A model generated the notes under the pieces. The model was given only the letters and a program-made list of their open reading frames with translations. It did no database searches and had not been told where the DNA came from. The translations under genes and the position numbers were made by a program. Below are positions 36,099-45,419 of a stretch of DNA of 64,000 nucleotides, one piece after another (within the stretch, counting starts at the first letter, position 1; every line of letters begins with the position of its first letter). Source of the DNA: Cinnamomum chago (taxonomy: Eukaryota; Streptophyta; Magnoliopsida; Laurales; Lauraceae); contig CP142453.1 of the NCBI GenBank assembly GCA_038049695.1, forward strand, positions 16,744,001-16,808,000. Reading direction: 5' to 3'.

Positions 36099-36966
36099 TG
36101 TTAGTATTTTTGTTGGCTAATTCATGGGTTGGACAAAACTCTGGGTCCATTGAGTTGTATTTTCTAATTTATTTTAGAATGGACTGTGGTTACGTCGCCG
36201 GAAGAGCTGAAGGGAAAAAGAAGACCGGGCGAATTTTCCCAGGCCCGATCGATCGGAGCCTCAGATCGATCGATCGGTCAGAAAAAGGTCTCAGTTAAAT
36301 GTCAGGCCGATCGATCGGACCTGCATGACCGATCGATCGGACAGTGTGCAGATTCCGGGAAAGTCTCCTATTTTCACACGAAGTTGTTTCCTTTTGAGAC
36401 TCTGTTTCCTAGTTTGAGTCCTACTTGTGCACTAAGTCTTAGGCACGAATATTGGGCTATTTATAGGGTGTTTCTCTCAACCCTAGACCACCACCACAAC
36501 TCTCATTGATCTGAGTCAGAGATATTTTAGAGAGAGTTAATCTCTAGAGCCATTGAGAGATTATTCTGAAGGGCTGCTCTAGAAAGTTGTTGCTGCTTCT
36601 ACTTTCTTGTAGAAGATTGATCATCTTGGTTGACAAGGTGTGAGGAGATCAAGTAAGGAGAACGGGGCGCGGTGGATGTCGTGTCAGTGGATTCTTTGCA
36701 AGAATAACTACAGTCCTTGGGTCGAGGTACAGACTTAGGTAAAGGAGCTTGTGAGTATATCTTGTAACTGTTCGTGAACTCTTGATTTCTGGTTCGTGGT
36801 TTTTCTCCCTGGATAGGGTTTCCACGTTAAATATTGTGTCTGCCTTCTTGTGGTGTGTGATTGGTAGATAGCTAGTTCTATATTGTCTGATTGATTTATT
36901 TCCGCTGCATTGATTGGTTAAATAGAACTAGTAATCCATTCTAGTAGCCCCATATAGAAATTTTCA
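36099..36966 (+). repeat. 5' LTR of the gag-only element
   Basis: 868 bp, TGTTAGTATT...ATTTTCA. Contains four CCGATCGATCGG-type palindromes at 36245-36340 and a TATA-like 'gctatttataggg' near 36463. Confidence 0.9.
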
Positions 36967-36967
36967 A

Positions 36968-36979
36968 TTGGTATCAGAG
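36968..36979 (+). promoter_or_regulatory. Primer binding site of the gag-only element
   Basis: TGGTATCAGAGC about 2-3 bp after the 5' LTR, matching initiator tRNA-Met as in Copia elements. Confidence 0.85.
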
Positions 36980-37021
36980 CGGGTTGCACTATTTTATTGT
37001 GTTGATCCAAATATTGCTAGA

Positions 37022-38872
37022 ATGGATACCTATCGTGAAGGCACTTCAACCAATAAGCCTCCTCTGTTGGATGGTAACAATTATGCTTATTGGAAAGCCA
37101 GAATGGTTGCCTTTTTGAAAGCCATAGATCTGAAAGTTTGGAAATCTGTTGTGAATGGCTATTCTTTGCCCATTATTACTGCTGATGGGATAACTGAACC
37201 CAAACCTGAAGATAAGTGGACAAAGGATGAAGAATTGGCTGCCACTTGCAACTCTAGGGCTTTAAATGCTATTTATAATGGAGTTAGCATATCTGAGTTT
37301 CGTAGAATTTCTACATGCACTACTGCAAAAGAAGCTTGGGATATTCTGCAGACTGTGCATGAAGGGACTGAAACTGTCAAACAGTCGAAACTTCAGAAAT
37401 TGTATACAGCCTTTGAAACCATAAAAATGGAGGATGATGAAACTTTTGATGAGTTTAATGCAAAGCTGAATACAATTGTGAATGATACCTTTACTTTGGG
37501 AGAGCCAATTCCTGAAAATAGAGTTGTAAAAAAGATTCTGCGGTCTCTTCCAGAAAGGTTTGATGCAAAGGTTGTGGCCATAGAAGAGAATAAAAATCTG
37601 AATATTCTCAAAGTTGAAGAATTAGTTGGCAACCTTCAGACTTTTGAAGCAAACCTAAGAAACAATGGAAAATCAAAATCCAAAGGTGTTGCTTTGAGAG
37701 CCTCCAAAGAATCATACAAGAAAATTTCTAGTGATTCTGAGTCTGATTCTGAGGAGATTGATCCCCAAGTTGTTGTTGAGTTTATGAAGCAATTTCAAGC
37801 GTTCATGAAGGGGAAGAAAAGTAATTTGAAGATCCCTAAAAATTTTGTAAAGAAGAAAACTACTAAAGGGATTAAATGTTTTGAGTGTCATGGTTATGGA
37901 CACATTGCTAGTGACTGTGCTAACAAGAAACCAAAGAAGAAGGCTTTCAATCTGACTTGGGATGATGATACTTCTGAGGAAGATGATAAAAAATCTGAGT
38001 CTGAGAAGCCTGATGCTAGCAAAGAAAAATTCATGGCATTCATGGCAACATCAGTTTTTGCTACTCCACTTGTTTCTGATGAAGAGACTGATCCAGATGT
38101 TAGTGAGTCAGAGACAGAACATGATTGGCAAGCTGAATATCATATATTGTTTGCAAAGACCATGAAGATGCTCAAGATGAATGAAAAAGTGACTACAAGT
38201 TGGAAAGAATCTGAAGAGCAGAATACTTCTTTAAAAACTGAATTGTCTGAAGCTCTTACAAAAGTGAGTCACTTAGAGGCTGAAAATAACAAATTGGCAG
38301 ATGAATTGACTGCGGAAGCACAGAAGTGTGTTTTGATTAATCATGATATGAAGATCTTGAAAGCTGAAAATACCGATTTGCAAGGAAGACTCAAGATGGT
38401 TCTTTCTGAGTTGGATACAAGCAAGGCTTCCCTAAACAGGATGAATGCTGGGTCTAAAAAACTTGATGACATCCTGTGCAGTCAAAAGGCAAAGAATAAC
38501 ATGCATGGCATTGGCTACGCTGACGGGGCATCTACATCAAAAGCCAAAGGTAATAATTGTTTTGTTCAAAATTCAGTTGTTACTAATTCTGCTGGTCATG
38601 TTACAAATACAGATTCCAAGAAGAAGAATGTGTCACGCCCTGAACGTATACCCACTTGTCATCACTGTGGAATTAAAGGACACATTCGACCCCATTGCAA
38701 TAAGCTGCAAAAGTCTCCAAAACAAAAGCAATGGAAAAAGCAGAAGGAAGCGTCACCTATGAAAACCAAAACTGTCTGGGTCAAGAAAGAAGACCTTCCA
38801 TCTGTCTTAGTACACACTATGCTGAACTATCTGAAAATGCAAGTGTGTGTGCCAAAGCTTCATCACCCCTGA
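37022..38872 (+). CDS. Gag polyprotein of the gag-only Copia-type element
   Basis: A long open frame of 616 residues from the ATG at 37022 (MDTYREGTSTNKPPLLDG). It has the Copia gag start motif (PPLLDGNNYAYWKARM), a UBN2-type gag core (W.IL...HEGTETVKQSKLQ, then FDEFNAKLN and ILRSLPERFD), a first CCHC knuckle (CFECHGYGHIASDC, near residue 286), an acidic stretch, a predicted coiled coil (about 385-470) and a second CCHC knuckle (CHHCGIKGHIRPHC, near 548). This two-knuckle, coiled-coil layout is typical of large Copia gags of the Sire/Tork kind. It would form a particle shell but has no enzymes. An earlier in-frame TTG is not taken as the start. Confidence 0.85.
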   Translation: MDTYREGTSTNKPPLLDGNNYAYWKARMVAFLKAIDLKVWKSVVNGYSLPIITADGITEPKPEDKWTKDEELAATCNSRALNAIYNGVSISEFRRISTCTTAKEAWDILQTVHEGTETVKQSKLQKLYTAFETIKMEDDETFDEFNAKLNTIVNDTFTLGEPIPENRVVKKILRSLPERFDAKVVAIEENKNLNILKVEELVGNLQTFEANLRNNGKSKSKGVALRASKESYKKISSDSESDSEEIDPQVVVEFMKQFQAFMKGKKSNLKIPKNFVKKKTTKGIKCFECHGYGHIASDCANKKPKKKAFNLTWDDDTSEEDDKKSESEKPDASKEKFMAFMATSVFATPLVSDEETDPDVSESETEHDWQAEYHILFAKTMKMLKMNEKVTTSWKESEEQNTSLKTELSEALTKVSHLEAENNKLADELTAEAQKCVLINHDMKILKAENTDLQGRLKMVLSELDTSKASLNRMNAGSKKLDDILCSQKAKNNMHGIGYADGASTSKAKGNNCFVQNSVVTNSAGHVTNTDSKKKNVSRPERIPTCHHCGIKGHIRPHCNKLQKSPKQKQWKKQKEASPMKTKTVWVKKEDLPSVLVHTMLNYLKMQVCVPKLHHP

Positions 38873-39144
38873 TCTACATGATCAAGCCCCCACCCCAGTG
38901 CTGATACGAAGATCATCTTGAAGGGGAGTCTATTTAGGGGGAGCTACAAAATCCAGATTGACAGAAGCTACTTGAAGAAAATTGGTTGTTAATTGTGGAC
39001 AAAAAGGGGGAGAATACTGAAGCCAGGGGGAGAAACAAGCAAAGATCTACAGATGCTGATTTTTTTTGAAAATTCAATGTATTTTGGGTTTTTCTTTTGG
39101 GTAGATCATTTGTATTGTTTTAGGGAGTTTTGTCCATGAATTGC

Positions 39145-39156
39145 CAAAGGGGGAGA
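39145..39156 (+). promoter_or_regulatory. Polypurine tract of the gag-only element
   Basis: The purine run aaagggggaga lies immediately before the 3' LTR. Similar 'aaagggggag' and 'agggggagaaa' runs near 39004 and 39027 suggest several tracts, as known for Sire-type Copia elements. Confidence 0.65.
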
Positions 39157-39157
39157 T

Positions 39158-40025
39158 TGTTAGTATTTTTGTTGGCTAATTCATGGGTTGGACAAAACTC
39201 TGGGTCCATTGAGTTGTATTTTCTAATTTATTTTAGAATGGACTGTGGTTACGTCGCCGGAAGAGCTGAAGGGAAAAAGAAGACCGGGCGAATTTTCCCA
39301 GGCCCGATCGATCGGAGCCTCAGATCGATCGATCGGTCAGAAAAAGGTCTCAGTTAAATGTCAGGCCGATCGATCGGACCTGCATGACCGATCGATCGGA
39401 CAGTGTGCAGATTCCGGGAAAGTCTCCTATTTTCACACGAAGTTGTTTCCTTTTGAGACTCTGTTTCCTAGTTTGAGTCCTACTTGTGCACTAAGTCTTA
39501 GGCACGAATATTGAGCTATTTATAGGGTGTTTCTCTCAACCCTAGACCACCACCACAACTCTCATTGATCTGAGTCAGAGATATTTTAGAGAGAGTTAAT
39601 CTCTAGAGCCATTGAGAGATTATTCTGAAGGACTGCTCTAGAAAGTTGTTGCTGCTTCTACTTTCTTGTAGAAGATTGATCATCTTGGTTGACAAGGTGT
39701 GAGGAGATCAAGTAAGGAGAACGGGGCGCGGTGGATGTCGTGTCAGTGGATTCTTTGCAAGAATAACTACAGTCCTTGGGTCGAGGTACAGACTTAGGTA
39801 AAGGAGCTTGTGAGTATATCTTGTAACTGTTCGTGAACTCTTGATTTCTGGTTCGTGGTTTTTCTCCCTGGATAGGGTTTCCACGTTAAATATTGTGTCT
39901 GCCTTCTTGTGGTGTGTGATTGGTAGATAGCTAGTTCTATATTGTCTGATTGATTTATTTCCGCTGCATTGATTGGTTAAATAGAACTAGTAATCCATTC
40001 TAGTAGCCCCATATAGAAATTTTCA
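39158..40025 (+). repeat. 3' LTR of the gag-only element
   Basis: 868 bp, the same length as the 5' LTR; the palindrome cluster recurs at about 39304-39399. Confidence 0.9.
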
Positions 40026-40887
40026 AACCTGCAAGAACAATGGGACCTCCTGTCCCCTCCTCACACACCATCCATTTCCAATTAATCTAACAATAATACA
40101 TAATCTAATTAGGGTTCTAAAACCCATAATGCACCCTAATCATCATTTCTTTCTATCAAAATCCACAAACTACCTCAACAAGCATAAGTACATGTATAAC
40201 TTGCCTCAAATGAAGCTTTGCTTGCCACAAACCCTTGTTTAGCTTGGCTCGAGTAGGAATTCCTCAAAGTGAAGCTTGATTTGCAATAAAATGATGAAGA
40301 AGATGAAGTATATAGTCTCCTCTTCTCTTCACTCACCTCAATTCACCCTCAAAGGAAGAAGAACGAAAGAAAGAAGAAAGGAAAACATGAAACGGATGTT
40401 GCCTAGGGTTGGAAAACAAGAGGAAATGAGATGAATGATGTTCATCTCATCTTATATGAGATTATTTTGCATTGAAGTCCCTTTTATTTCCTTTAATCTC
40501 AATCCAAGTCAATTCAAGGTCCATTTGATCCAATATTCATCGAATCAATTCAAGTCTTATAGGAAAGTTATCGTACTCGTCGAGATACATATGCGGGTAT
40601 CAGTGTTTCAAGTAGGATATTGGAATCACAAACCGCATTTGGCTTTTCCCGACATAAATGGTGAAATGGACTTTTGGAACATCTGGAGCTGGAATAAATG
40701 GACTTCTAGCTAGGGATCGACGTAGAATCTCCTTTCCTTGAATCATACCAGGCAAACGGATACCCATGATTAGTAACTACTCTTTGCTGAGAAGTAAACA
40801 AATGGAGTTCTAAGGATTTGATATGAAGGAAGGCTTGAAGAATCAGAAGGATGAATTTCGAATGAAGTCATAACATGGATGTGTGTG

Positions 40888-40935
40888 TTTATATAGAGAA
40901 TCAATGAGTCATGAGGATTAAGTAGTCAAGAGACA
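40888..40935 (-). promoter_or_regulatory. Surviving promoter of SAUR copy F
   Basis: TATATAAA at 40888-40895 and TGTCTC (minus strand) at 40930-40935, in the same arrangement as copy A. The promoter lies outside the insertion and looks undamaged. Confidence 0.5.
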
Positions 40936-41050
40936 TTGTCAAATGGGTTCGTTGTATGTGGGGCAAAGTTTTTAGGTGTAGTTCAAGTGCCTTCACATGG
41001 TGTTGCTACTTTTTTGCTTTACATCTCACATCATAGATTGCAAAATCTCT

Positions 41051-41355
41051 CCCTTAAATCATGTTTAGACACTACAGGGAACATAGAGTCCCACCAGCAC
41101 TACGGATAACAAGAGAGCCAGTTGTGTGAAGCTCAATAGCTCTCCTTAGCTCCCTTAAATCATGTTTAGACACTATAGGGAGCATAGAGTGCCACCAGCA
41201 CTACGGATAACAAGAGAGCCAGTTGTGTGATGCTCATTAGCTCTCCTTCTCTCCCTTAAACCATGTTTAGATACTACAGGGAACATAGAGTGCCACCAGT
41301 ACTATGGATAACAAGAGAGCCAGTTATGTGATACTCAATAGCTCTCCTTCTCTTA
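41051..41355. repeat. Tandem triplication of about 105 bp in SAUR upstream DNA
   Basis: Three successive near-identical units, each with 'aatcatgtttagacactac', 'ggataacaagagagccagtt' and 'agctctcctt'. The other SAUR units have a single copy of this block. Confidence 0.85.
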
Positions 41356-41470
41356 TGAGTAGTAAAACTCAACAATTGAAGGGGCTCGTGATTTGGTGAT
41401 CCAGACCAGTGATGTGATGGTCCAAATTTTGGATAGACTAGACTCACCCCAAAACTCTCTCAATAGGAAT

Positions 41471-42159
41471 TGTAAGTGCAAAAAATCTCGCGGACTTACT
41501 TAGATAGATATATGGAGTTTATGGGATTGCTGGGATGGAGATTAGGCTCCTCGAGAATGATTAGATGCCTGAAACCTGAAAGGAGAGGAGAAGCAACGGT
41601 CAGAGACCCTGGCTACAGTCAGCGCAAGGCCCTCCGACGCCTGAGTTAGTGCTGTCACTGAACAAAGGGTGAAGTGAGGTGGAGAAGAAGAGAGAAGATT
41701 AGAGTGAGGGGGGAGGTCCCTTAGGCGTGTGAGCCTGTGTCTCCTCTCTTGTGTTTGAGCATAAAAGCATACCTTTGAGTTTTTACCTCTTGCCTGTATA
41801 TATGCAGGGAGAAGTCCAATCGGAAGCTTCCTTAGTGGAGGTAGGTGGAAAGGGGATGTACCATCTGCCCATACCTCGATCTCTAGTGGATGTGACCGTT
41901 TGGCGCTCATCCTATCTGTCAGTTCGTACTGCAGCGTGGCTATCTTGTCATCTGGCACTTTCACCGAGATCGGGTATGACCTTTACAAGGACGTATTCTG
42001 GCACTGCTGCCTAGATGGAGCATTTGGCCGAGGTGAGCTGTCTGACCGAGGTGAGCTATCTGGCAGAGATGGAGCTGCTTGACCGATATCAGGATGATCC
42101 GAACTGGTGTTGTTACCGCGATTAGCATAATTACTGTCATTAGAGAAACCCCCCACACA
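41471..42159 (-). mobile_element. Second solo LTR of the 6736-17636 family
   Basis: 689 bp, TG...CA ends, GGAAT duplications at 41466-41470 and 42160-42164. It matches the LTRs at 6736 and 16980 on the minus strand (for example 'caaggccctccgacgcctga' near 41625) but is more diverged, with extra sequence near 41520-41565. No internal region. Confidence 0.85.
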
Positions 42160-42164
42160 GGAAT

Positions 42165-43898
42165 CATAACGCTTCAAGTACTACCTACTGTGATACATAT
42201 AAAGCATATCTAAGATTGAGGATGTTCTTTTGAGCATCTTTCAATCATGGCATGACCCATTATATTGTGGATCTGGACCATTGACCACTGAGAATTGTGG
42301 CCCACAGCCACTTCAAAGTTCTCTCTAATCGATGATTTTTTTAATAACTTTTGCCTTTTCTCTCCTCATTTCAGGCTATAATCTCACATGAAAGTTCTTT
42401 ATGATATGTTTTTCTTTTGTGAAGGCACTTTCTGGATCTTCATGAACTGTGTGGAGGAAACAGAGTTTACACTATATGATTGTTCTTGCATTTGGCTTAC
42501 CAACTTATATGCAATCTACACTCTCTTTTTTTTTCCTTCTTTTTCTTTGCCTTAACCAATTATACACAATTATATTTACGGGTAAAATGAATGATAGGCA
42601 ACTGAATTCTGAGGATCCAGATGGGACCGAAGAATGCAAGTTCTCTACAACCAATCACTAATTAGGCAAGCATATCAGGAGGCTTTTTTTGAAATTAAAT
42701 GGACAGTAAGGCAAAGGGCCAAGCTATTAAGTTGAGCAACCATTTTCTTTCTGAAAATATTCCCCCTGATACAGGGTTACTGCTTTTCAATCATCATGAG
42801 TTTAAGGGTGTGGTTGATCCACGGTAATTCCAGATACAATGTTGTAATCACTATTACGTACACAGATACGTCTAAGTAGAACTAGTTGTTAATGTTGTTA
42901 TTGAGAATCAATGATGAAGTTATTATTTAAAAAAAAAATTGTACAAACATAAACAGGCTATTGAGGAGATAGACTGTCACCAAAGACAAAACCAATACAG
43001 CAAAATTACAACCTTAATGAGATTCCAAGTACTACGTAAGGTTTGGACACTCCATTATTATCCAATGCATCTTCCCTGTCCCTTCATTCTCTTGGAATAT
43101 GCATGAAAACAACAGTTTCCTAAATTGTTGGATTGAATTCACCGTCTCTTGGCCACTGGTGACAAAATGTAGAAAGATCCCAGTTTTCTAGAGTAGGATC
43201 AGATAATTAGGTTTACTTGTCGAGTAGTCATTTCCAAGTCTAGCCAATCCTTTCTGTGGCCCCTTTATCTGAGATCTTCACTTTCTCAAACTAGGACAAC
43301 TAAATTGTAAGCCTTCCATCTGGTGGGGTTTTCTTAGTCTTGATCTTTTTGGTAGGCTATCCTCACTAGAGCCCATAATATCAACACTAAACTCCACAAG
43401 TACAACTATGAAGATCCATTAAAGGTCTCTAATAAATGATTTTGTGTAGCAACTTTCAAAAACTAAATCATGATCCAACATGATCTAGATTCTTACTTAA
43501 TAAACCCTTGATTGCAAACAAGGACTTTGGACCATGAAAGCCTGAATGACATCATTACTGTATCTATGAATGCAGTTGAACAGACAGAGAAATGGGGCTT
43601 TGTGTTTACTTAAGATTTTGTAAGGGACTGCATGAATTGATCATATTTAAGAGAGCAAGTATGAGGAGACAAAAAGAAATTGAGAAACAAAAAAAAGATA
43701 CTAAGAATTTGAATTCCAAAGCTGATAGAGAAAAATGACAAATCTCTGATTGTCTATTTACATATATTTCCTGGAAGAGAAGATTTTTCTCCTCTCCTCT
43801 ACAAAAATGCGTAGGAATTGACACCTAATCTGCAGGATCCTCCTTCAATCTTTCCATGAGAAAGCACAAATGTTAGGCCTTTCATTTCCTTGTTACAC
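42165..43898. other. SAUR unit spacer, no gene
   Basis: Homologous to the spacers at 5400-6000, 18850-19560 and 3000-3900. No coding region is recognised. Confidence 0.6.
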
Positions 43899-44192
43899 TC
43901 ACAAAAAATTCAGTTGAGAAGTGAGAGTTATGAAGGTGTCTTCATGGCATGGAATTGTGAGTCCACCCATTTGATGGTCAAAGCCAAACTCTTCTTCAAC
44001 CCTGCTTAGCAAGTCCTGGAAGGATGGGTGCTTCAAATATGATATTGGAATCACAAACCGTGTTTGGTTTTCCCCAACATAAACAGAAAAATGGCCTTTG
44101 GGAACTCCTGGACATGGATTGAATCGACTTCTAGCTAGAGATCGACATAGAATCTCCTTTGCTTGAATCATACCAGGCAAATGGATACCCAT
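43899..44192 (-). CDS. SAUR: SAUR family protein, copy G (intact)
   Basis: Intronless, 97 residues, starting [15 protein letters not shown] and ending SQLNFL. Core: [51 protein letters not shown]. More N-terminal changes than copies A and E (RFNPCPG before the core, ENQT for ESQT). Complete, and expected to be a normal SAUR. Its promoter has the TATA box (44295-44302) and keeps the TGTCTC core (44378-44383). Confidence 0.92.
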   Translation of the reverse strand: MGIHLPGMIQAKEILCRSLARSRFNPCPGVPKGHFSVYVGENQTRFVIPISYLKHPSFQDLLSRVEEEFGFDHQMGGLTIPCHEDTFITLTSQLNFL

Positions 44193-44294
44193 GATTTTTC
44201 AGTAACTTTGGATTTCTAAGCTTCTGATATGAAGGCAGGCTTTAAGAAACAGAGGATGAATTTTGAATGAAATCAGAACTTGGGTGTGTGTGTG

Positions 44295-44383
44295 TTTATA
44301 TAGAGAATCCAATAAATCATGAGGATTGAGTGGTTGAGTGGCAATAAATCATGAGGATTGAGTGGTTGAGTGGTCAAGAGACA
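44295..44383 (-). promoter_or_regulatory. SAUR copy G core promoter
   Basis: TATATAAA on the minus strand at 44295-44302 and TGTCTC at 44378-44383. Between them a short segment ('caataaatcatgaggattga') is duplicated in tandem, near 44308 and 44342, which widens the spacing compared with copy A. Confidence 0.55.
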
Positions 44384-44639
44384 TTTGCAAATGGGCTTGT
44401 TGGCAGAGTTTAGGTGTAGTTCAAGTGCGTTCACATGGTGTTGCTACTTGTATGTTTTACATCTCACATTGCAGATTGCAAAATCTATTCCTTAAATCAT
44501 GTTTAGACACTACTGGGAACATAGAACCCTACCAGTTTACAGGTAACAAGAGAGCCAGTTGTGTGATTCTCAAAAGTTTCCTTTCTCTTGTGTGTGGGTC
44601 TGAAAGGGAATTGTGACTTGGTTGTAAATAATAGTATAT

Positions 44640-44765
44640 ATAACAGGGTTAGGCAATAATATGGATTAAGTGGTCAAATAACATTTCTTTAAGGGTTTGT
44701 TGGAAATGGAACAGGGTTCAAGTTCCTTCACATCCTTCAATTTCAATAACGCTCCTTTCTCTTAT
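44640..44765 (-). promoter_or_regulatory. Orphan SAUR promoter fragment
   Basis: 'tggattaagtggtcaaataa' and 'ttcaagttccttcacat' match the conserved upstream block of the array, but no SAUR coding sequence is adjacent. Likely a relic of a lost copy. Confidence 0.45.
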
Positions 44766-44987
44766 TCATGCAGACCCCTGTCTTGAGTGTTCATAACTCT
44801 GTCCCATGAACCAGACTACTGTTCTGACTGTCAACTGATAGGTGAGGACCCAGAATTTCCAAACTAGCAATCCAAGGACTTCACTCTTGGACTTACTGAG
44901 GGGTTCAGCACAAAAAAAATTTGGACCCCAAGTCCAAATAAAAGAAGAACAACCCAAACATTGATGTACAATCCTGTATCATGGTGC

Positions 44988-45415
44988 TTATTCAAGTGAG
45001 AATTTATGACTTATAAATGTGCCTTCTTTGCATGGAACTGTAATGCCACCCAGTCCTACTTATTCCGTCATGGAATAACTTCTTCAAGTAGAGTATGGGA
45101 ATTGCAAATAGATCTCGTCTATCTCCAACATATATAGACAGTCAAGCGGCCTCTTGGAATATCTGGGACTGGAAGCTGTACCTTATCAATCTTGTTATTG
45201 GAGATTGTAGGAAGTGAAAGTCTAAGGACCCCGGGGATTCGGACCCCGGAAGGAGCCCGACTCCCCTGGGGTCCGTTGGATCCCAGGGGCGGCTGGGATC
45301 CAACGGACCCCAGGGGAGTCGGGCTCCTTCCGGGGTCCGAATCCCGGGGTCTGTAGACCCCCTCTTGTAGGAATATCTCTTTTGCATGAACCATGTCCAG
45401 AAAACAGATATTCAT
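44988..45415 (-). pseudogene. SAUR: SAUR family copy H, decayed
   Basis: The start (MNICFLDMVHAKEIFL) aligns with [15 protein letters not shown] of the intact copies, and the end (GITVPCKEGTF) aligns with [11 protein letters not shown]. Between them a 151-bp foldback element is inserted after about codon 16. Its 160-bp length with target duplication is not a multiple of three, yet a frame stays open through it. Later there is a +1 frameshift after LTVYI (VGDRRDLFAIPILYLK is in another frame), and about 16 codons covering the [14 protein letters not shown] region are missing. It cannot make a SAUR. A GAGACA motif remains upstream (45545-45550). Confidence 0.8.
45214..45364. mobile_element. GC-rich foldback MITE with 9-bp target duplication
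   Basis: A 151-bp near-perfect inverted repeat: each arm of about 60-65 bp (ggattcggaccccggaagga and its complement) around a gggcgg centre. It is flanked by TTGTAGGAA at 45205-45213 and 45365-45373. A 9-bp duplication and G...C ends fit a Mutator-like (MULE) non-autonomous element. The arms are much more GC-rich than the surroundings. Confidence 0.75.
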
Positions 45416-45419
45416 GATT

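Larger units (their letters stand above)
36099..40025 (+). mobile_element. Gag-only Copia-type LTR element (very young)
   Basis: A complete 3.93-kb insertion with AACCT duplications at 36094-36098 and 40026-40030. LTRs 36099-36966 and 39158-40025 are both 868 bp with about two differences seen by eye. The primer binding site TGGTATCAGAGC follows the 5' LTR; purine tracts (aaagggggaga and two further 'aggggga' runs) precede the 3' LTR. It carries one long open gag frame and no protease, integrase or reverse transcriptase region, so it must depend on enzymes from a partner. The arrangement matches the TR-GAG class described for plants. As a gag-only element it looks whole. Confidence 0.88.
34600..40602 (-). 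mobile_element. Solo LTR (probably Ty3/gypsy), interrupted by a gag-only element
   Basis: The insert has TG...CA ends (TGTCACGACCCGG...GGGTATCA) and GTGTT duplications at 34595-34599 and 40603-40607. Without the nested 36099-40025 element and its 5-bp duplication it is about 2.07 kb, non-coding and without a second repeat copy, hence a solo LTR. The CGGGTCGTGACA end on the minus strand fits Ty3/gypsy LTRs of the Tekay/Del type, so I infer minus orientation. It carries a cluster of six TCGCTCGAGCGA-like palindromes. Confidence 0.7.
34466..40767 (-). pseudogene. SAUR: SAUR family copy F, split by nested LTR insertions
   Basis: The 5' part (40608-40767) encodes [17 protein letters not shown] through [11 protein letters not shown]. 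The 3' part (34466-34594) encodes [16 protein letters not shown] through [10 protein letters not shown]. Between them is a 6.0-kb insert (34600-40602) flanked by GTGTT duplications. Substitutions in the 3' part (FDNQ for FDHQ, SLL for SQL) and 5' part (VPKVHF for VPKGHF) suggest relaxed constraint. The promoter still has a TATA box (40888-40895) and a TGTCTC core (40930-40935). It is dead as a SAUR. Confidence 0.88.

Noticed and set aside
35164-36509. Open frames of 60-120 codons in the solo LTR and the gag-only LTR
   Set aside because: They overlap palindromes and LTR promoter sequence, and those in the gag-only LTR occur twice because LTRs are repeated. No motif.
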